Assembly: GCA_004352715.1 (NCBI GenBank)
Contig: SCFE01000001.1
Span: 1,142,270-1,206,269 of the forward strand
Direction of reading: 5' to 3'
DNA from: Hofstenia miamia
Taxonomy: Eukaryota; Xenacoelomorpha; Acoela
DNA: 64,000 nucleotides
Shown: one piece after another, positions 11,505 through 23,300 of the stretch
Layout: each line of letters opens with the position of its first letter
Numbering within the stretch: position 1 is the first letter of the stretch
The notes under the pieces: generated by a model
The model's input: only the letters and a program-made list of their open reading frames with translations
Told to the model about the DNA's origin: nothing
Database searches by the model: none
Position numbers and translations under genes: made by a program

Positions 11505-12165
11505 TGCATTTTCGGGGTTACTCTACCAGTCAACAGACTGAAGAGTGCGTGTCAACAGATCAAGTCCGTGACTCCTCCCCTGGAAGTGTACCCGCTAAGG
11601 CCGGATTAATCATGCTTGACCTCTGGCGACCCCTGGCACGCAGAGTGCTGATCTGTGTTGAGTCTGATCAGCAGAGAGTGAAGCCGAAGGCCGAGCTTCG
11701 TGAGAGGGTTGCGCCTCTCTGCAGCTTTCGCCAACCAAGGCTACTAACTGAGGTAACTCGTGAGCACCTGCGTCTGCCTGTTATGACCCATGACGAAGCA
11801 AAGCTCCCTCATAGGTAAGGCTCAGCAAATGCTGGCCTAGGCCTATCTAGAGGCCAGAGACAGAGGAAAATCCTCTGTATAACTGCCCTCGTAGACGCAC
11901 TCTACGGCTCTGGGCATAGACGTCGCCGTCTGCTCCACAGAACAGACAGTCTCACATCACCGTCACCGCCCCCATATGTGCAAAGCACACATGGCAGCAC
12001 CTTCATCTACCCTATTGTTTAACGTCCACTTTTGGTTCGGGACTCCGCAAAGCGACGCGCCCATCAAGTATTGGCTCAGCGTCTCCGCCTACCCAGGAAC
12101 CACCACATGGAGGTTACTCTCCAGGACGATTCGGGCATAGCCATTAAGACTTCTAGCACTTAGAT
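11505..12165. other. GC-rich block of unknown origin
   Basis: About 660 bp with base composition quite unlike the rest of the window, sharply bounded on both sides by AT-rich sequence. The plus strand holds a 104-codon frame (11504-11818) without known motifs. Short inverted pieces occur, for example CCTAGGCC near 11837 and AGAGGA/TCCTCT near 11870. It could be the five-prime region of a recently inserted retroelement, a structured SINE-like insert, or transferred DNA. I do not recognise it. Confidence 0.6.
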
Positions 12166-12519
12166 AAACAGTTTTATACTTTGATTAAATGATAATAGTA
12201 GATATTCAACAAAAATGTAAAAAAAATTCATGTTGAATTTGTTTAATATATCTTTAATTTCATTTTCGGAAATTGGCCCCGGGTCGTCACCAAAAGTTTT
12301 AAAAGGATTTTAAATGATTGATTAGTTAATTATAGATTTCGATTTCATAATAATTTTAATGCACTTTTGCAATTTTTCGGGATTACTTTTGAATTTTTAA
12401 GAGATTCATGCAAGGTTATATCATAACTGCCCTTCAATTAATATAATGAAAATAAAAACATAGTATGGGTCGGATCAATGGTCAATTGTCTGCAGGATGG
12501 GACGGGTAGTGGGTCAAAA

Positions 12520-13150
12520 CATATGACGCGTTTGCCATCTGTCGTACAGTTCTATGATCAACATAAAAACTATGGAAAAAGCTTTGTGGTGAGCCATTTC
12601 ATGCATGAGATTATTGCAAGAAGTACAATATATAATATCCTAAAAAATTCCAAGTAAGAAAAACTGGCAGTGGAAGAATAGCGTAATGACAAAATCTCGA
12701 ATTGTGATCATGAAGAAGCAAATGGTTCGAGGCAAAATTAACGACAAGAAAAATGGCAGTCCACGTGCAATGCAGTCAAACTCTTGTTGTAAAAACACTT
12801 AAAAGATACACAATTGTTTGCTGTGGAAAGCCACAGTCTCCCAGATACTCAAAAACAACATCAAATTGATAAAAAAGAAGGAAGAGAACAATTACAATTT
12901 TCAGCTGGAAAAGCAATAGTATTGGATGATGAGAAATATTTTGGCCTTTCAGTCAGGATTCAATATGCCGAGTAATATGTATTTCTATGCAGAGGAAGAG
13001 CATTGTACAATTAATGCAAATAGGGTAAAATACAAAAAGAAATTCGAACCAAAAGTCATGCTGTGATTGGCTATTAATGAGAAAGGAAATTGTTCCGAGT
13101 GGTTTAGTAATAAATAAGGAATTCTACATTGACGAGAAGGACTGCGGCCA
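12520..13150 (+). pseudogene. dead mariner-type transposase
   Basis: Plus-strand frames with several stops read 'VVQFYDQHKNYGKSF' and 'ARSTIYNILK' (N-terminal helix-turn-helix of a Tc1/mariner-like transposase) at about 12543-12650. 'IVLDDEKYFGLS' follows near 12918, corresponding to the first catalytic D region, then 'KFEPKVML'-like sequence near 13043. Order and spacing match mariner-related transposases. Multiple in-frame stops and frameshifts show it is inactive. No terminal inverted repeats were identified around it. Confidence 0.7.
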
Positions 13151-13810
13151 CATAAGAAACTCAACTCGATATTTTGAGTATTCGATATCAATTCGATATT
13201 AGCATTAATGACATTTGTTTTTCTGCAATTTTTCACTATAATGTAGATCAATCCATCGGCCTTTCAATATTTATCTCAAATTGTAAACTAGCAGGCTTAG
13301 TTTATCTCATTTAATTTAACATCCTTTATTTCTGTCGTACATTTATATATAGCTTAGACTAAGGATGAAAATAATTCAAAATACATTAAATTACAGCAAA
13401 AGTTTACAAATTAATTGCTCTTCTTACCATAATTATAATCAGTAACACTGTTGTTAAAAGTTTGTTATTTGATACTAATGTAATTTTTATATATTTTTAA
13501 TGCTTTGCAGAATTATTGAAAGTCATTTACTACAATCAGTTGAATCTTTCTTTAAAAATTGGATAAAATCAAGTCGGAGTTACTAGGATGTCTTTCTAGA
13601 ACAATAAAATTTATAAAACACACCCTTAACATTGTAATAATTGATCAAAGCAGTTCTTTATATGTTCCCAGTAATGAATTTCAACTAAATATTGCTTGAT
13701 CAATTTAATGTCAGCGGTCGCATTAACGTTGATTTTTAATTTCGCGCTAATTCATTTCACTCTCAATTAAGCAAAACAGCATTCAAAGAAAAGCTTGATT
13801 TACTGTCAAC
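13151..13810. other. non-coding stretch, nothing recognised
   Basis: AT-rich, no supported feature. Confidence 0.4.
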
Positions 13811-14170
13811 CAAAGATGGCCATGAGCCGAAAATTAAGGCCCAAGCCCGGCCCATTTAAATTAATGCAAATTCGGCACATCTTAGGCCCATTTTCATACT
13901 TGTCAAAACATTTGGTATGATAGAGATACTTCTAATAATATCTAAGCACTGAAATTGAAGATTCTAAAATTGAAATTTAAAAAAGTATGTGATACTAAAA
14001 TGTAAAATCTCCAAAAAATAAATTTTTTTCAACTTTATAATTATAACTTAGATAAAGTCAATGTTGTTGCGTGCACTGTTACGGAATAGTCAGTTTTTAA
14101 AAATCAACTTATTTTTCTACTTATTCGGCCCGGCACAGGCCATTGGCTGCCTGGCCCATGTCCATCTCTG
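13811..14170. mobile_element. hAT-type miniature transposon (360 bp) with 8 bp target duplication
   Basis: The left end CAAAGATGGCCATGAGCC and the reverse complement of the right end, CAGAGATGGACATGGGCC, match at 15 of 18 positions. They are flanked by CTGTCAAC (13803-13810) and CTGTCAAT (14171-14178), a 7/8 target-site duplication of hAT length. GC-rich subterminal segments (GGCCCGGC) lie inside. It has no coding capacity. Confidence 0.85.
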
Positions 14171-14429
14171 CTGTCAATAATGATATAGTCACATAGTTCA
14201 TTTTTCTATTAGCGGACAATATTCCTCTTTATTACATAACTGGAAGAACAATAAATCCAAATATCCGACATTGTCACTGTTGCTTCGAAAGTATATGCTA
14301 TACAAGTTACTTCCACACAATCTGAACTGGATTCCAATGATACTGGGCTTACTGTAATGGAAGTTTTAGAGAGTTGTTACAAAAATGGTCTAAAGCCGTT
14401 CAACAATTTCTAAATGGAATTGTTTATTA

Positions 14430-15545
14430 AATTATTTTTATTATGATTATTATTATTTTATTTGCAATTTTTGTAAATGATATAATAAAACATGTTAAAC
14501 ACAGCGACATTTACCAATATGCCGACGACACATGCCTAATAAGTACCGCAAAAAATGCTTTTGATGCTACAAAAAACCTCCAGACAGATATAGAAAAATT
14601 AAACAATTATTTTACTAATAATCAACTGAAACTAAATATTGAAAAAACTCAATTTATAATTTTTTCACCGAAGGCACAAAGAAATCTAATAAATGATATA
14701 GAACTAAAGATAAATAATGAGTCAATAAAGCAAAGTGAATCAGTCAGCTATTTAGTGGAGATAGATAATGAATTAACATTTGAAAAATTTCTGCTGAATA
14801 AGATTCAAAAAATGACTGCAGGCATTAGATATCTTTATCACTTACGCAATGTAATGTTTAGCAATTATCATAAAACACTAATACATGCTTTCTGTTTGTC
14901 TCATTTTCAATACTGTTCCTTTCTTTTAACTAACCTAAATTCGAAACATCGTATGCTTCTATCAAAGACATTTAATTGGTGTATAAAAACTCTAAACTTT
15001 GCACAAAAGCATGACGAAGCATCAGTATATCGTAATAAATATAAAATATTATCTCCGTTCTATCAAATTCATATGCATATGCTATCTATCTTATTTAAAT
15101 TCAAATCTCTACAAACATCTCTCCTTTTCCTTAATGACTATATTAAATTAAATGAGCGATCGCAAAAATTTTTGAGTTTAGATAAAAATTATAATGGCTT
15201 TCATCACATATCAATTAAATTGTGGAATAATTTAGATTATGAAACGCGAATAGAAAAAAACTATAAAAAATTTAGAAAAAAATTGAAACAATTTCTTCTA
15301 ATAAAACAGTATACATTAGGGGACGGTAATACATTTCATGCATTCGAAACATACATCTAACATTGAGCACCTACACAAACATCCACTCAAACATTATTAT
15401 ATTATAATATATTGTACATATTAATTTGTAGTCATTTATTTGTTTATATTTTATTTTTCTTTTGTCATGTGTTAGTTTGTAGATCTTGTATACATATTTT
15501 CCGCTATAAATTTGCTCTGACTCTTATTATTATTATTATTATCTA
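14430..15545 (+). mobile_element. five-prime truncated LINE with intact 305-codon RT C-terminus
   Basis: An open frame at 14443-15360 starts just before motif C: 'FAIFVNDIIKHV' then 'IYQYADDTCLI', the YADD catalytic box. The usual thumb/connection sequence follows ('KMTAGIRYLYHLRNVMFSNYHKTLI') and a long basic tail. It lacks everything upstream of the YADD box, as expected for truncated target-primed insertion. The three-prime end is CTCTTATTATTATTATTAT near 15520-15545. The frame has no stop over 918 bp, so the copy is fairly young. Fragments of the same family sit at 48100-48715 and probably 38830-39400. Confidence 0.9.
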
Positions 15546-16135
15546 TTGCACTAATTATTAGCATATTTTAAGATTGAGAAAATACGTGATAGTCCCAGGT
15601 TATCTGGTTCACCCTGCTGCAGGTTCAACAGATTATATCACTTTTATTTAATAAACAAATGAAAACAGAATACAAATGCTACAACAGCAAGCTTCATGAG
15701 TGAGAACCAATAACGATTGTAAAAATACAAAGATTTTAAATTACTTTAACAATTATAAATATTAAACAATTCAAAAATTGATCAGCAAAAACGATCCAGA
15801 TATTGGATTGTAAAATTCTAAATGTTTCAAAATGTTTATCACATTTCTTATTTTAGCTTTTTGAAATTTGTTAATATCACATATTGTTAGAAATTTTTCA
15901 AAAAATTTACTAAAATACTCATATTGTGTACTTTGACAATATTTTCCAAGTTTTATTTAATGGTTTAAGCCTGATAATATCTTGTGCGCAATTTATATCA
16001 GACATTTACAGACCTAGGTAATTGTTTAGTTCCTGAAATAAAATTCCCGGACTTAAATTCTAGTTTTCACACCCCTGAATTTGGTTTTCGCTTCATAGCA
16101 AGTTATAAAGTAATTAGGCAAGCAATAAACTAAAA
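15546..16135. other. non-coding stretch, nothing recognised
   Basis: AT-rich, no supported feature. Confidence 0.4.
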
Positions 16136-16139
16136 TAAA

Positions 16140-17860
16140 ATATCTTGAGCGGTCGGTCCTTCAGAAAGACAATGGAAATATATTGCTGAACCTTTAAATT
16201 ATGTCTTTAATGAATTCATTAAATTGAATATTTTTCCTGATTTTTTGAAACGTACGTATTTTTTCCAACTACAAAAAAGTATACCCAAACCTGTCCAAAT
16301 TCTAAACATCGGATGCACTTATACAAACGACAGAAAATTGACAACATTATTAGATTCTAATGAATTTGTCTATACACCTCAAAAGCATTCGATTCTATTA
16401 ATCATGAGATATTTATAAAAAATAATGAATTTTGGTTTTTCATTTAACAGTGCTCACCTAAATTCTCATTACTTAAGTAATAGACTTCAGCGAGTGAAAT
16501 TGAATGATAGTTTTTCAAATTTGTTATCCGTAAATAATGGCATTCCTCAAGGAATCATGTAAAGCCGCTGCATTGTAATGATGTAAATGGCAAGAAGGAA
16601 ATAATCGACTGCGAAATAACCCAATACGCTGATGATGCATTTATTTATTGTAGAAATAAATCCTTATATAATGAACTCAGGAAAATATCAATAATTAAAG
16701 AAAAAGTTAGATTTATATATAGCAATGATAAACTAAGAACGAAATTGAAATTAAAGTCTACAACTGAGGAAATCAATAAACCTAATATAATTTATAAAAT
16801 AAAATGCACCTGTGGTGAAGATTATATTGGTTTTTTAGTATGCAATTCATCAAAAAGAATTAAAGAACATGAGACCAATTCTAGTATATCTTATCTAATC
16901 AAGTGCGGACTGAATTTTGAAACAAAATTACTATATCAGACAATCAAGATCAAGTAATTTAAAAATTATTGAGAGTATTTTTATAAAATCCTTGCAACCA
17001 AGTTTGAACACAAAAGAAGACTATATTTATAAATCAAACTTGCCACTTTTTAAAATTTAGAGAATTGTAAAATCTAGGAAATTTAGAGGGAATAATTTGT
17101 AAAAAAACTGACGATGACTTTGTAAGTCGAAATATATCTGCATGTTCTTATTAAGTTTAATCCTGTAAATGTTATTGAATCGAATTGTATGAAATTGCGC
17201 AACTATTTTCTTATGCATAGATTACGTAGTAAAGTGAAAAACTGAATTTTTCATTTTGCAAAAACGGACATCCATCACTACATGATGAATTTCAATAATG
17301 CATCTATTAAGCCTGTTAATATACATAAAAATCTTTGAGTAATAATAGATTCAACACTAATTTCATATCACATATAATTACTAAAAAATGGCTGTTGGTA
17401 TTAGAAAGATATCCCATGTCTCACAACAATTACCCGTAATTGCAAATGTTTCATGCTTTCGTTATAAACAATTTAAACTACTCTAATATTTTACATACTA
17501 ATGTATGCAGCTCAATGCTAAAAAAGCTTCAAGGATGGACATTAAATGTTTGCAGTAAAAACTCTTCTAAAACATATTATATTTCTAAATCTATAAATTT
17601 TCCAACAGAGTTAATTATTTACAATGCTATTATTTATTTCTTCAAATTCATGAATAAACTCCCTCCCACTACGACGAAATATCATTTTCAACACACTTTC
17701 TAAAACAAAATAAACCATCAAAGGACTATTCACGTGTTAAATTTATTTAAAATATTATGAGCCAAGCCTTTATTAATACTGCAATTTGCATATGAAAATG
17801 AAAACAACATAAAAAATCCAAGAGAACTAAAATCATTCATACTCAAATAAATGTCAGGTA
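16140..17860 (+). mobile_element. decayed LINE split by a Penelope-like insertion
   Basis: Left part (16140-16690): 'FIKLNIFPDFLKRTYFF', then a decayed 'SKAFDSINHEIF' near 16380, 'YLSNRLQRVKLN' near 16475, 'NGIPQGI' near 16540 and 'QYADDAFIYC' near 16625. Right part (about 17215-17860): 'VIIDS', 'ISH', then 'FHAFVINNLNYSNILHTNVCSSMLKKLQ' at about 17445-17530, the thumb and C-terminal region of the same kind of RT. The two halves are in the same orientation and order and are separated by about 500 bp of unrelated Penelope-like sequence, so one element jumped into the other. Confidence 0.75.
16690..17175 (+). mobile_element. Penelope-like element fragment with GIY-YIG endonuclease
   Basis: The frame reads 'KVRFIYSNDKLRTKLK', 'NIIYKIKCTCGEDYIGF', 'SSKRIKEHE' and then, after a frameshift, 'ESIFIKSLQPSLNT'. 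This is the end of a Penelope-like RT followed by the GIY-YIG endonuclease module: (I)IYKI-C-x-C...YIG and the R-x-KEH block. After the coding part, 17108-17131 reads CTGACGA, a 5 bp hairpin GACTT-TGT-AAGTC, then GAAA. That is the layout of a hammerhead ribozyme core, known from Penelope-like elements, but with one extra T between core and stem. It is inserted in an older LINE. Confidence 0.7.
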
Positions 17861-18359
17861 GATCATGAATAGGATTTCAATTTTATAATAGCAACTTATA
17901 CAATACGTTGACATGTGTGAACTTTCTAGAATCAGTAATTGTTATTTATCATTCGATTTTTTATGTGTGCTTATTACTACAGTTTAATTTGTTTTGCAAA
18001 ATCAGCTATATATTGTAAAACATTCAACTGATTATAAATTATAATATCTTATCTTATTATCTTAGGTATTATGTTTTAAAATTAGGAAGTACATCGTAAT
18101 ATAAAGAGAATCACACTAGATTATAAAAACGTATTTGATACAAAGTTAGTGATATACGCCACATTTTGTATTTGAACAACAGAAAACGGTCAAAGGCGAT
18201 ATGTCTAATTCGACTTTTAGAAAATTTTCTGTGTAATCACTACAAAAAACAAGCATTAAGTAGACAGTTTAAAGTTGGTGCAAATGTAATGAACTGTATT
18301 TTTTAGGATTTTTAAAATTTGGATGCATCAATTTACAGCTGTGAGCAGGCTTCAACCAT
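17861..18359. other. non-coding stretch, nothing recognised
   Basis: AT-rich, no supported feature. Confidence 0.4.
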
Positions 18360-18367
18360 ACCATAGG

Positions 18368-18737
18368 TAGAGGTTGACGGTTTTGAAATTTTAACTTCGA
18401 TTCGGTTCGGATCGGTTTTGGGAGAAAAACCGCGGTTTCGGTTTTGTTCTGTAATGAAAACATGTAATTTCGAAGCTATATTTTCTTATGGTTTTAAAAG
18501 ATTAATTTCAAATTTTTCTTAGTCTTAAAAAGAGAAGAAGCATTGACACATGAAAGACCAGTTATCTCCATAAAGCAGGATGGGGCTCCTAAAGTTTGCA
18601 AAATTATAGCAGAAACCAAGGTTAAATCGTTGTCTAAGAAATGCGAAATTACCAGTCATTAAAAACCGTTTGAAACCGTGCTAGTGAAAATGAGTCGGTT
18701 CGGTTTCGGTTTCGGTTCGGTTTACCGTCGACCTCTA
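18368..18737. mobile_element. hAT-type miniature transposon (370 bp) with 8 bp target duplication
   Basis: Ends TAGAGGTTGACGGT and (reverse complement of right end) TAGAGGTCGACGGT match at 13 of 14 positions. Flanks are ACCATAGG (18360-18367) and ATCATAGG (18738-18745), 7/8 identical. Subterminal runs of TTCGG/CGGTT (for example near 18400 and 18690-18722) are typical of hAT transposase-binding repeats. No coding capacity. Confidence 0.88.
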
Positions 18738-18895
18738 ATCATAGGACTACGCGCTTTCAAGTTCATAAAAGATACATTTGAGCATTCGAAAGAAAAGTGC
18801 TTATAAAACATGCTTCAATTCAATTGTCTATATGACATGATGAACACTATATTTCAATAAAGATGTTTGAATTTTGCATTACAAATCTCTATGTA

Positions 18896-19276
18896 CAGTA
18901 CCGTTCAAAACTATAGAACCACCTGTGAGCAAACATAATTAATTCATTTTCTGCTTTGTAAAGAAATAAAGCAGACAGTGAACATGATGTTTGTTGCAAC
19001 TGCTGGTTAAGTTAACTAATTCAATGACATTTATTTGCCAACATGGCATCGTATACATGCTGCAGCTTGTTAATAGTCAAAAGCCGAATTCTGTGTAGTT
19101 AACAAGTTGCAGCATGTATACGATGCCATGTGGGGAATTAAATGTCATTGAATTTGTAAAGTTAACCACCAGTTGCAACAAACACCTTGTTTACTATCTG
19201 CTTTATTTCTTTTACAAAGCAACAAAGAATTAATTATTTCTACTAACTGGTGGTTCAATATTTTTAAATGGTACTG
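18896..19276. mobile_element. mariner-type fold-back miniature transposon (381 bp)
   Basis: Flanking TA dinucleotides (18894-18895, 19277-19278) enclose CAGTACC...GGTACTG ends. Almost the whole element is a palindrome: for example CATGGCATCGTATACATGCTGCA on one arm and its complement on the other, meeting near 19085. CAGT-starting ends and TA duplication are the mariner signature. The single strand would form a hairpin of about 180 bp. Confidence 0.88.
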
Positions 19277-19286
19277 TATATATTAA

Positions 19287-19526
19287 CCCTTTCAACCCGA
19301 AATTTTTTTTCTGTAATTATTATTAAATATAATGTAAAGTTGTTTTATAAAGTTTATGATGATTACTATTATATGGGACAAAATTTTAATGTGGTACATA
19401 TATTTACCGTTGTATTTTTTTAACTTGTATTATTGTACCATTGGGTTCTGTATACTAGTATATTGTTACCGTTATGCTGTTAGAAAAGTTAAATGGTACA
19501 TATATGTACCATCCGGGTTGAAAGGG
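19287..19526. mobile_element. piggyBac-type miniature transposon (240 bp)
   Basis: Perfect 13 bp inverted ends CCCTTTCAACCCG / CGGGTTGAAAGGG sit between TTAA duplications at 19283-19286 and 19527-19530. TTAA target and CCC-starting ends are diagnostic of piggyBac. It starts 8 bp after the neighbouring mariner-type element. Inside are repeated GGTACATATAT motifs. Confidence 0.9.
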
Positions 19527-19530
19527 TTAA

Positions 19531-20372
19531 CTTGAAATTGCAATTTTGGATTTAATAAATTCCTTGTTTTGATTCTTTTATTTGTTATTTAATTCCAGTT
19601 CATGTTGTTTACTAGGATTTAGCGTACATTAGCATTTAAATTTCATGTAAATTAAGCTTTATGAGAACTTTCAAATGCTGAATTTGAGTGACTACCACTT
19701 GTCTAAATTTTTAGTAGTAATATTTGATTTATAATTTGCATCCATAAATCAAATTGAAATCCCCAGATACCTTACTTTATAAAGAAAATGTTGATTGTCA
19801 TAAAGTATTGGTTCAATATATCTTGCCAGGATTGTTTGCAAAATTCAAACAATTGTGTTTATTACATTGATTTCACAATGCATAAGTTGTTAATTTTGTA
19901 ATAAAATATTGGTTTGCTGTAGTCACAGGTTGCGTTAAATTTAGAGAAGGATATATTGGTGTATAGGCAAGGACTCCATGTGCATCTTGTGCATAGGTGA
20001 GCAGACTTTCTGTAAGAACTTTGTATGTCAATGCGGAAACTTGTAGTGAATGCTATAATTGTTACCAATAAAATTAATAAGTGTTAAATCATTATTAAGT
20101 TTATGTTTATGGCGTTAATATTCACAATCAAATGTATCTTGTGGTGGCTCTATTTCAATGTCACAAAACATATTTATGTTAATTTTACCTATGAACTGTT
20201 GACTAATTGCTTCTACGCTATCAACAAATGATATTCATTGATACACATTTTTCTTAGTAAAATTCGATTTGAAATTTTTAAGAAATTGTTGTGGTAGCCC
20301 TCTTGCGGAATACTTTGCATATTTTGTAGTTAATAATAACCTTACAAATACTACAAATAGAAAGTTTAACTG
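19531..20372. other. three-prime flank of ABCB6 gene A, nothing recognised
   Basis: AT-rich sequence after the gene A stop codon; no gene seen. Confidence 0.4.
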
Positions 20373-23300
20373 TTAGGAACCATTGCTAACGTCTTTATCT
20401 TGACTTTCTTGTTGTTGAGCCCACATTTCAGCATATATGTTATTAATTTCTAATAATTGAGAGTGCGTTCCACGTTCAGCAATGACGCCATCCTTAAGAA
20501 CAATTATTTCGTCCGCCTTCACAACGGTGCTCAGTCGATGAGCTACAACAAGAGCGCTACGTCCAACACACACTCTTTCCAGAGCTTGTTGGATATTCCG
20601 TTCAGTTTTTGTGTCTAAGGCAGAAGTAGCTTCGTCTAAAAGTACGATTGGTGGAGCCCGGAGAATTGTTCGGGCAATGGCTACTCGTTGTTTTTCTCCA
20701 CCACTTAATCGTAAACCACGTTCGCCAACAATAGTATCATAGCTAAAATAGAGTATTAGGCATCCGTATGTGTACTTAACCTTAAAATGCCAGGCAGTTT
20801 TTTGAAAATTTTTTATAATCCTATAAAAAATTTTGAAACGCTTATAGCTCCAAAACTATTAAAGCTGTGCTCAATTTGACTTTGCGCACGGGACGCCTCA
20901 ATGGGTTTGGAATATCTTTGCACATATCAAGAAACAGTCAAAGTTCTTTGTTGCCGTAATCGGCTTTAATAGAAATTTTCAACATTGCATAAAGTAAGTT
21001 CCCCAATAGACCTACCCATGCCCCAAGATTTTCAAATTTGCTAATAGGCTTGAAGAAAACACTTTGTAAATGTGGAGAAACGGTCCTTTAAAAAGGACAC
21101 TAGGCTGTTTAAGGTTAAATTAATATTTTGTGGGGAGTAATATTTTTAATTATCTGAACAAATGCTAAGCTATCCAAGAAGTTGAAAGAATTTAAACAAC
21201 TATAAATTATTAAATTGATTCTTCTCTTCTAACTTAAGAAGAAAAAGAAGAAGAAGAAGAAATATTCTTTATTGTTGCAGCATTGCATTCAAACAAATAT
21301 GCTAAACAACAAATGTTAATAATATAAAAATTTCAATAATTTTGTCAAAAAAGTACAATGGACGAAACAAAAGTTAATATTTACAGATTTGGATATTTTA
21401 AAAATTTTCAAATTTTTGCTAGCTAAGCCAAATATAGAAAGTCTTCCCTGAACAAGCATTATTGCCAATTTCGGGATAAAAATAAGGACAATACAATCAC
21501 TAATTTCTTTTTAAACTTATCCCAATTATCCAATTTTCTTATATATAATAGCAAGTTATTTCAGTAATCAAATGTATAATTTAGAAATGAGTTCTCAATT
21601 TTTTTGAACTTTACTTTTCCGATTGTAAAAAAGAACTTTAATTTTGTCAAAAAGTAACCGTTTTTGCTATGTCCCACGAGTTAATTAAAAAATATATCTG
21701 ATATAGAAGGAAATTTATTCTGCGACTTTAAATTGATTCAAAAGTGGTACACTGCCAAGGCACTAGTTAGGTGAAATCGCATTTTTATGTCGAAAATTTA
21801 GCTGCATGAGAAATGCATTTTATACCTATTGATTATAGGCATTATGTATTTAAAGAAGCTAAATATTGTCGATTTCTACCCTACGATATTTAAATTGTGT
21901 AAAAGGGTGAATAAAGACTTAAGCAAATTGATTTTTTAAGAAAATAATGTTGTAAGTGTTCAATAAACTTCTAGTTTGTTAAACGGCAATATTTTTTATC
22001 ATTATATAATATGGATGTGTCATTTGCATATTGTAATACACTGCAGTTATTAGATATAACGCCGTTGAGATCATTTATTTAAATATTAAATGGAAGCAGA
22101 ACAAGAAAGATACCCTGAGGCACACCTTTATGTATAAAGCCTCAAGTTATAAAAGTGTTATCGATATTAATCTGTTGAAATCGATTAGTGAGATAATATT
22201 TAAATAGATCTATACTATAGGAATCGAAGCTCATTAATTTTAGTTTTTGGAAAAGAGTCAAATGATTTATTATTTGCTCATAAAGCAGCTTTTCAATTAT
22301 TTTAGAAAAGATGAGGTAATTGAAATCGGAAAATTATTTTTACAATTTAGGGAAAAATTTTTTTACATAACGAGGTTACGTTTGCGGACTAATGAATTTG
22401 CTGCATTATTCAAATCAATTTAATACTCCATTAACTATGTCGAATATGGTCTACTTTGTTTGAAGGATTTGAAATTCAAGCACATACCCTGAGGGAAATG
22501 TCATGATTCTGTTATGAATGTCTGCTGCCCGTGCTGCTTCATAAACCTCTTCATCAGTGGCTGACAACCGCCCGAACTGAATGTTGTAAAATATTGTATC
22601 ATTGAAGAGCACTGTGTCTTGTGGTACGACACCAAGCTTAGCTCTAAGAGATGAGATTTTTGCAGAAGATATATCTACTCCATCAATCTTGATAGAACCT
22701 GCAAATTAGCTAGTAAGTACTTTAAATAATTTTTAAAGCTTCAATACCTTTGTCAATAGAAAATAATCGAAATATAAGACGAACAATTGTTGATTTTCCT
22801 GATCCACTTGGCCCAACAATGGCGAGAGTTTGTCCAGGTTTTAGTTCAAATGAAATACCAGATAATATTGGTTGTTCAGACAGATAACTAAAGTGCACAT
22901 CTTCGAAAACTAAGTGCCCTTTAGATTGTGATAAGGTAACTGAACTAAAATCATCTGAAATTTCTGGTTTCTCATCCATTAAGGTAAGCATGTTTTCCAA
23001 ATCAATGAAACTTTGTTGAATCATGCGGTAATAAGTTCCCAAGAAGTTTAAGGGTCCATAAAGTTGCAGGATGTATGTTGTAAACAGAACATAATCACCT
23101 GGCGATAAATGTCTTTGAGCAATGTTATAAGCGCATAGAAGACATCCAGCATACAGTCTATAATAAATGTGAGCACAATATTATTATAATATTAAGCATA
23201 AATTTTAATCTCTTGTTATTAAATTGGTCAGAATAATAAAAAAGCAGATAGCACATCGCATATTATGTCACCAAATAAGGATTGGCAGATTTTAAGGTGT

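Noticed and set aside
11504-11818. 104-codon frame in the GC-rich block as a gene
   Set aside because: No motif, no splice or poly(A) context; open frame is expected from high GC. Kept only as part of the unexplained block.
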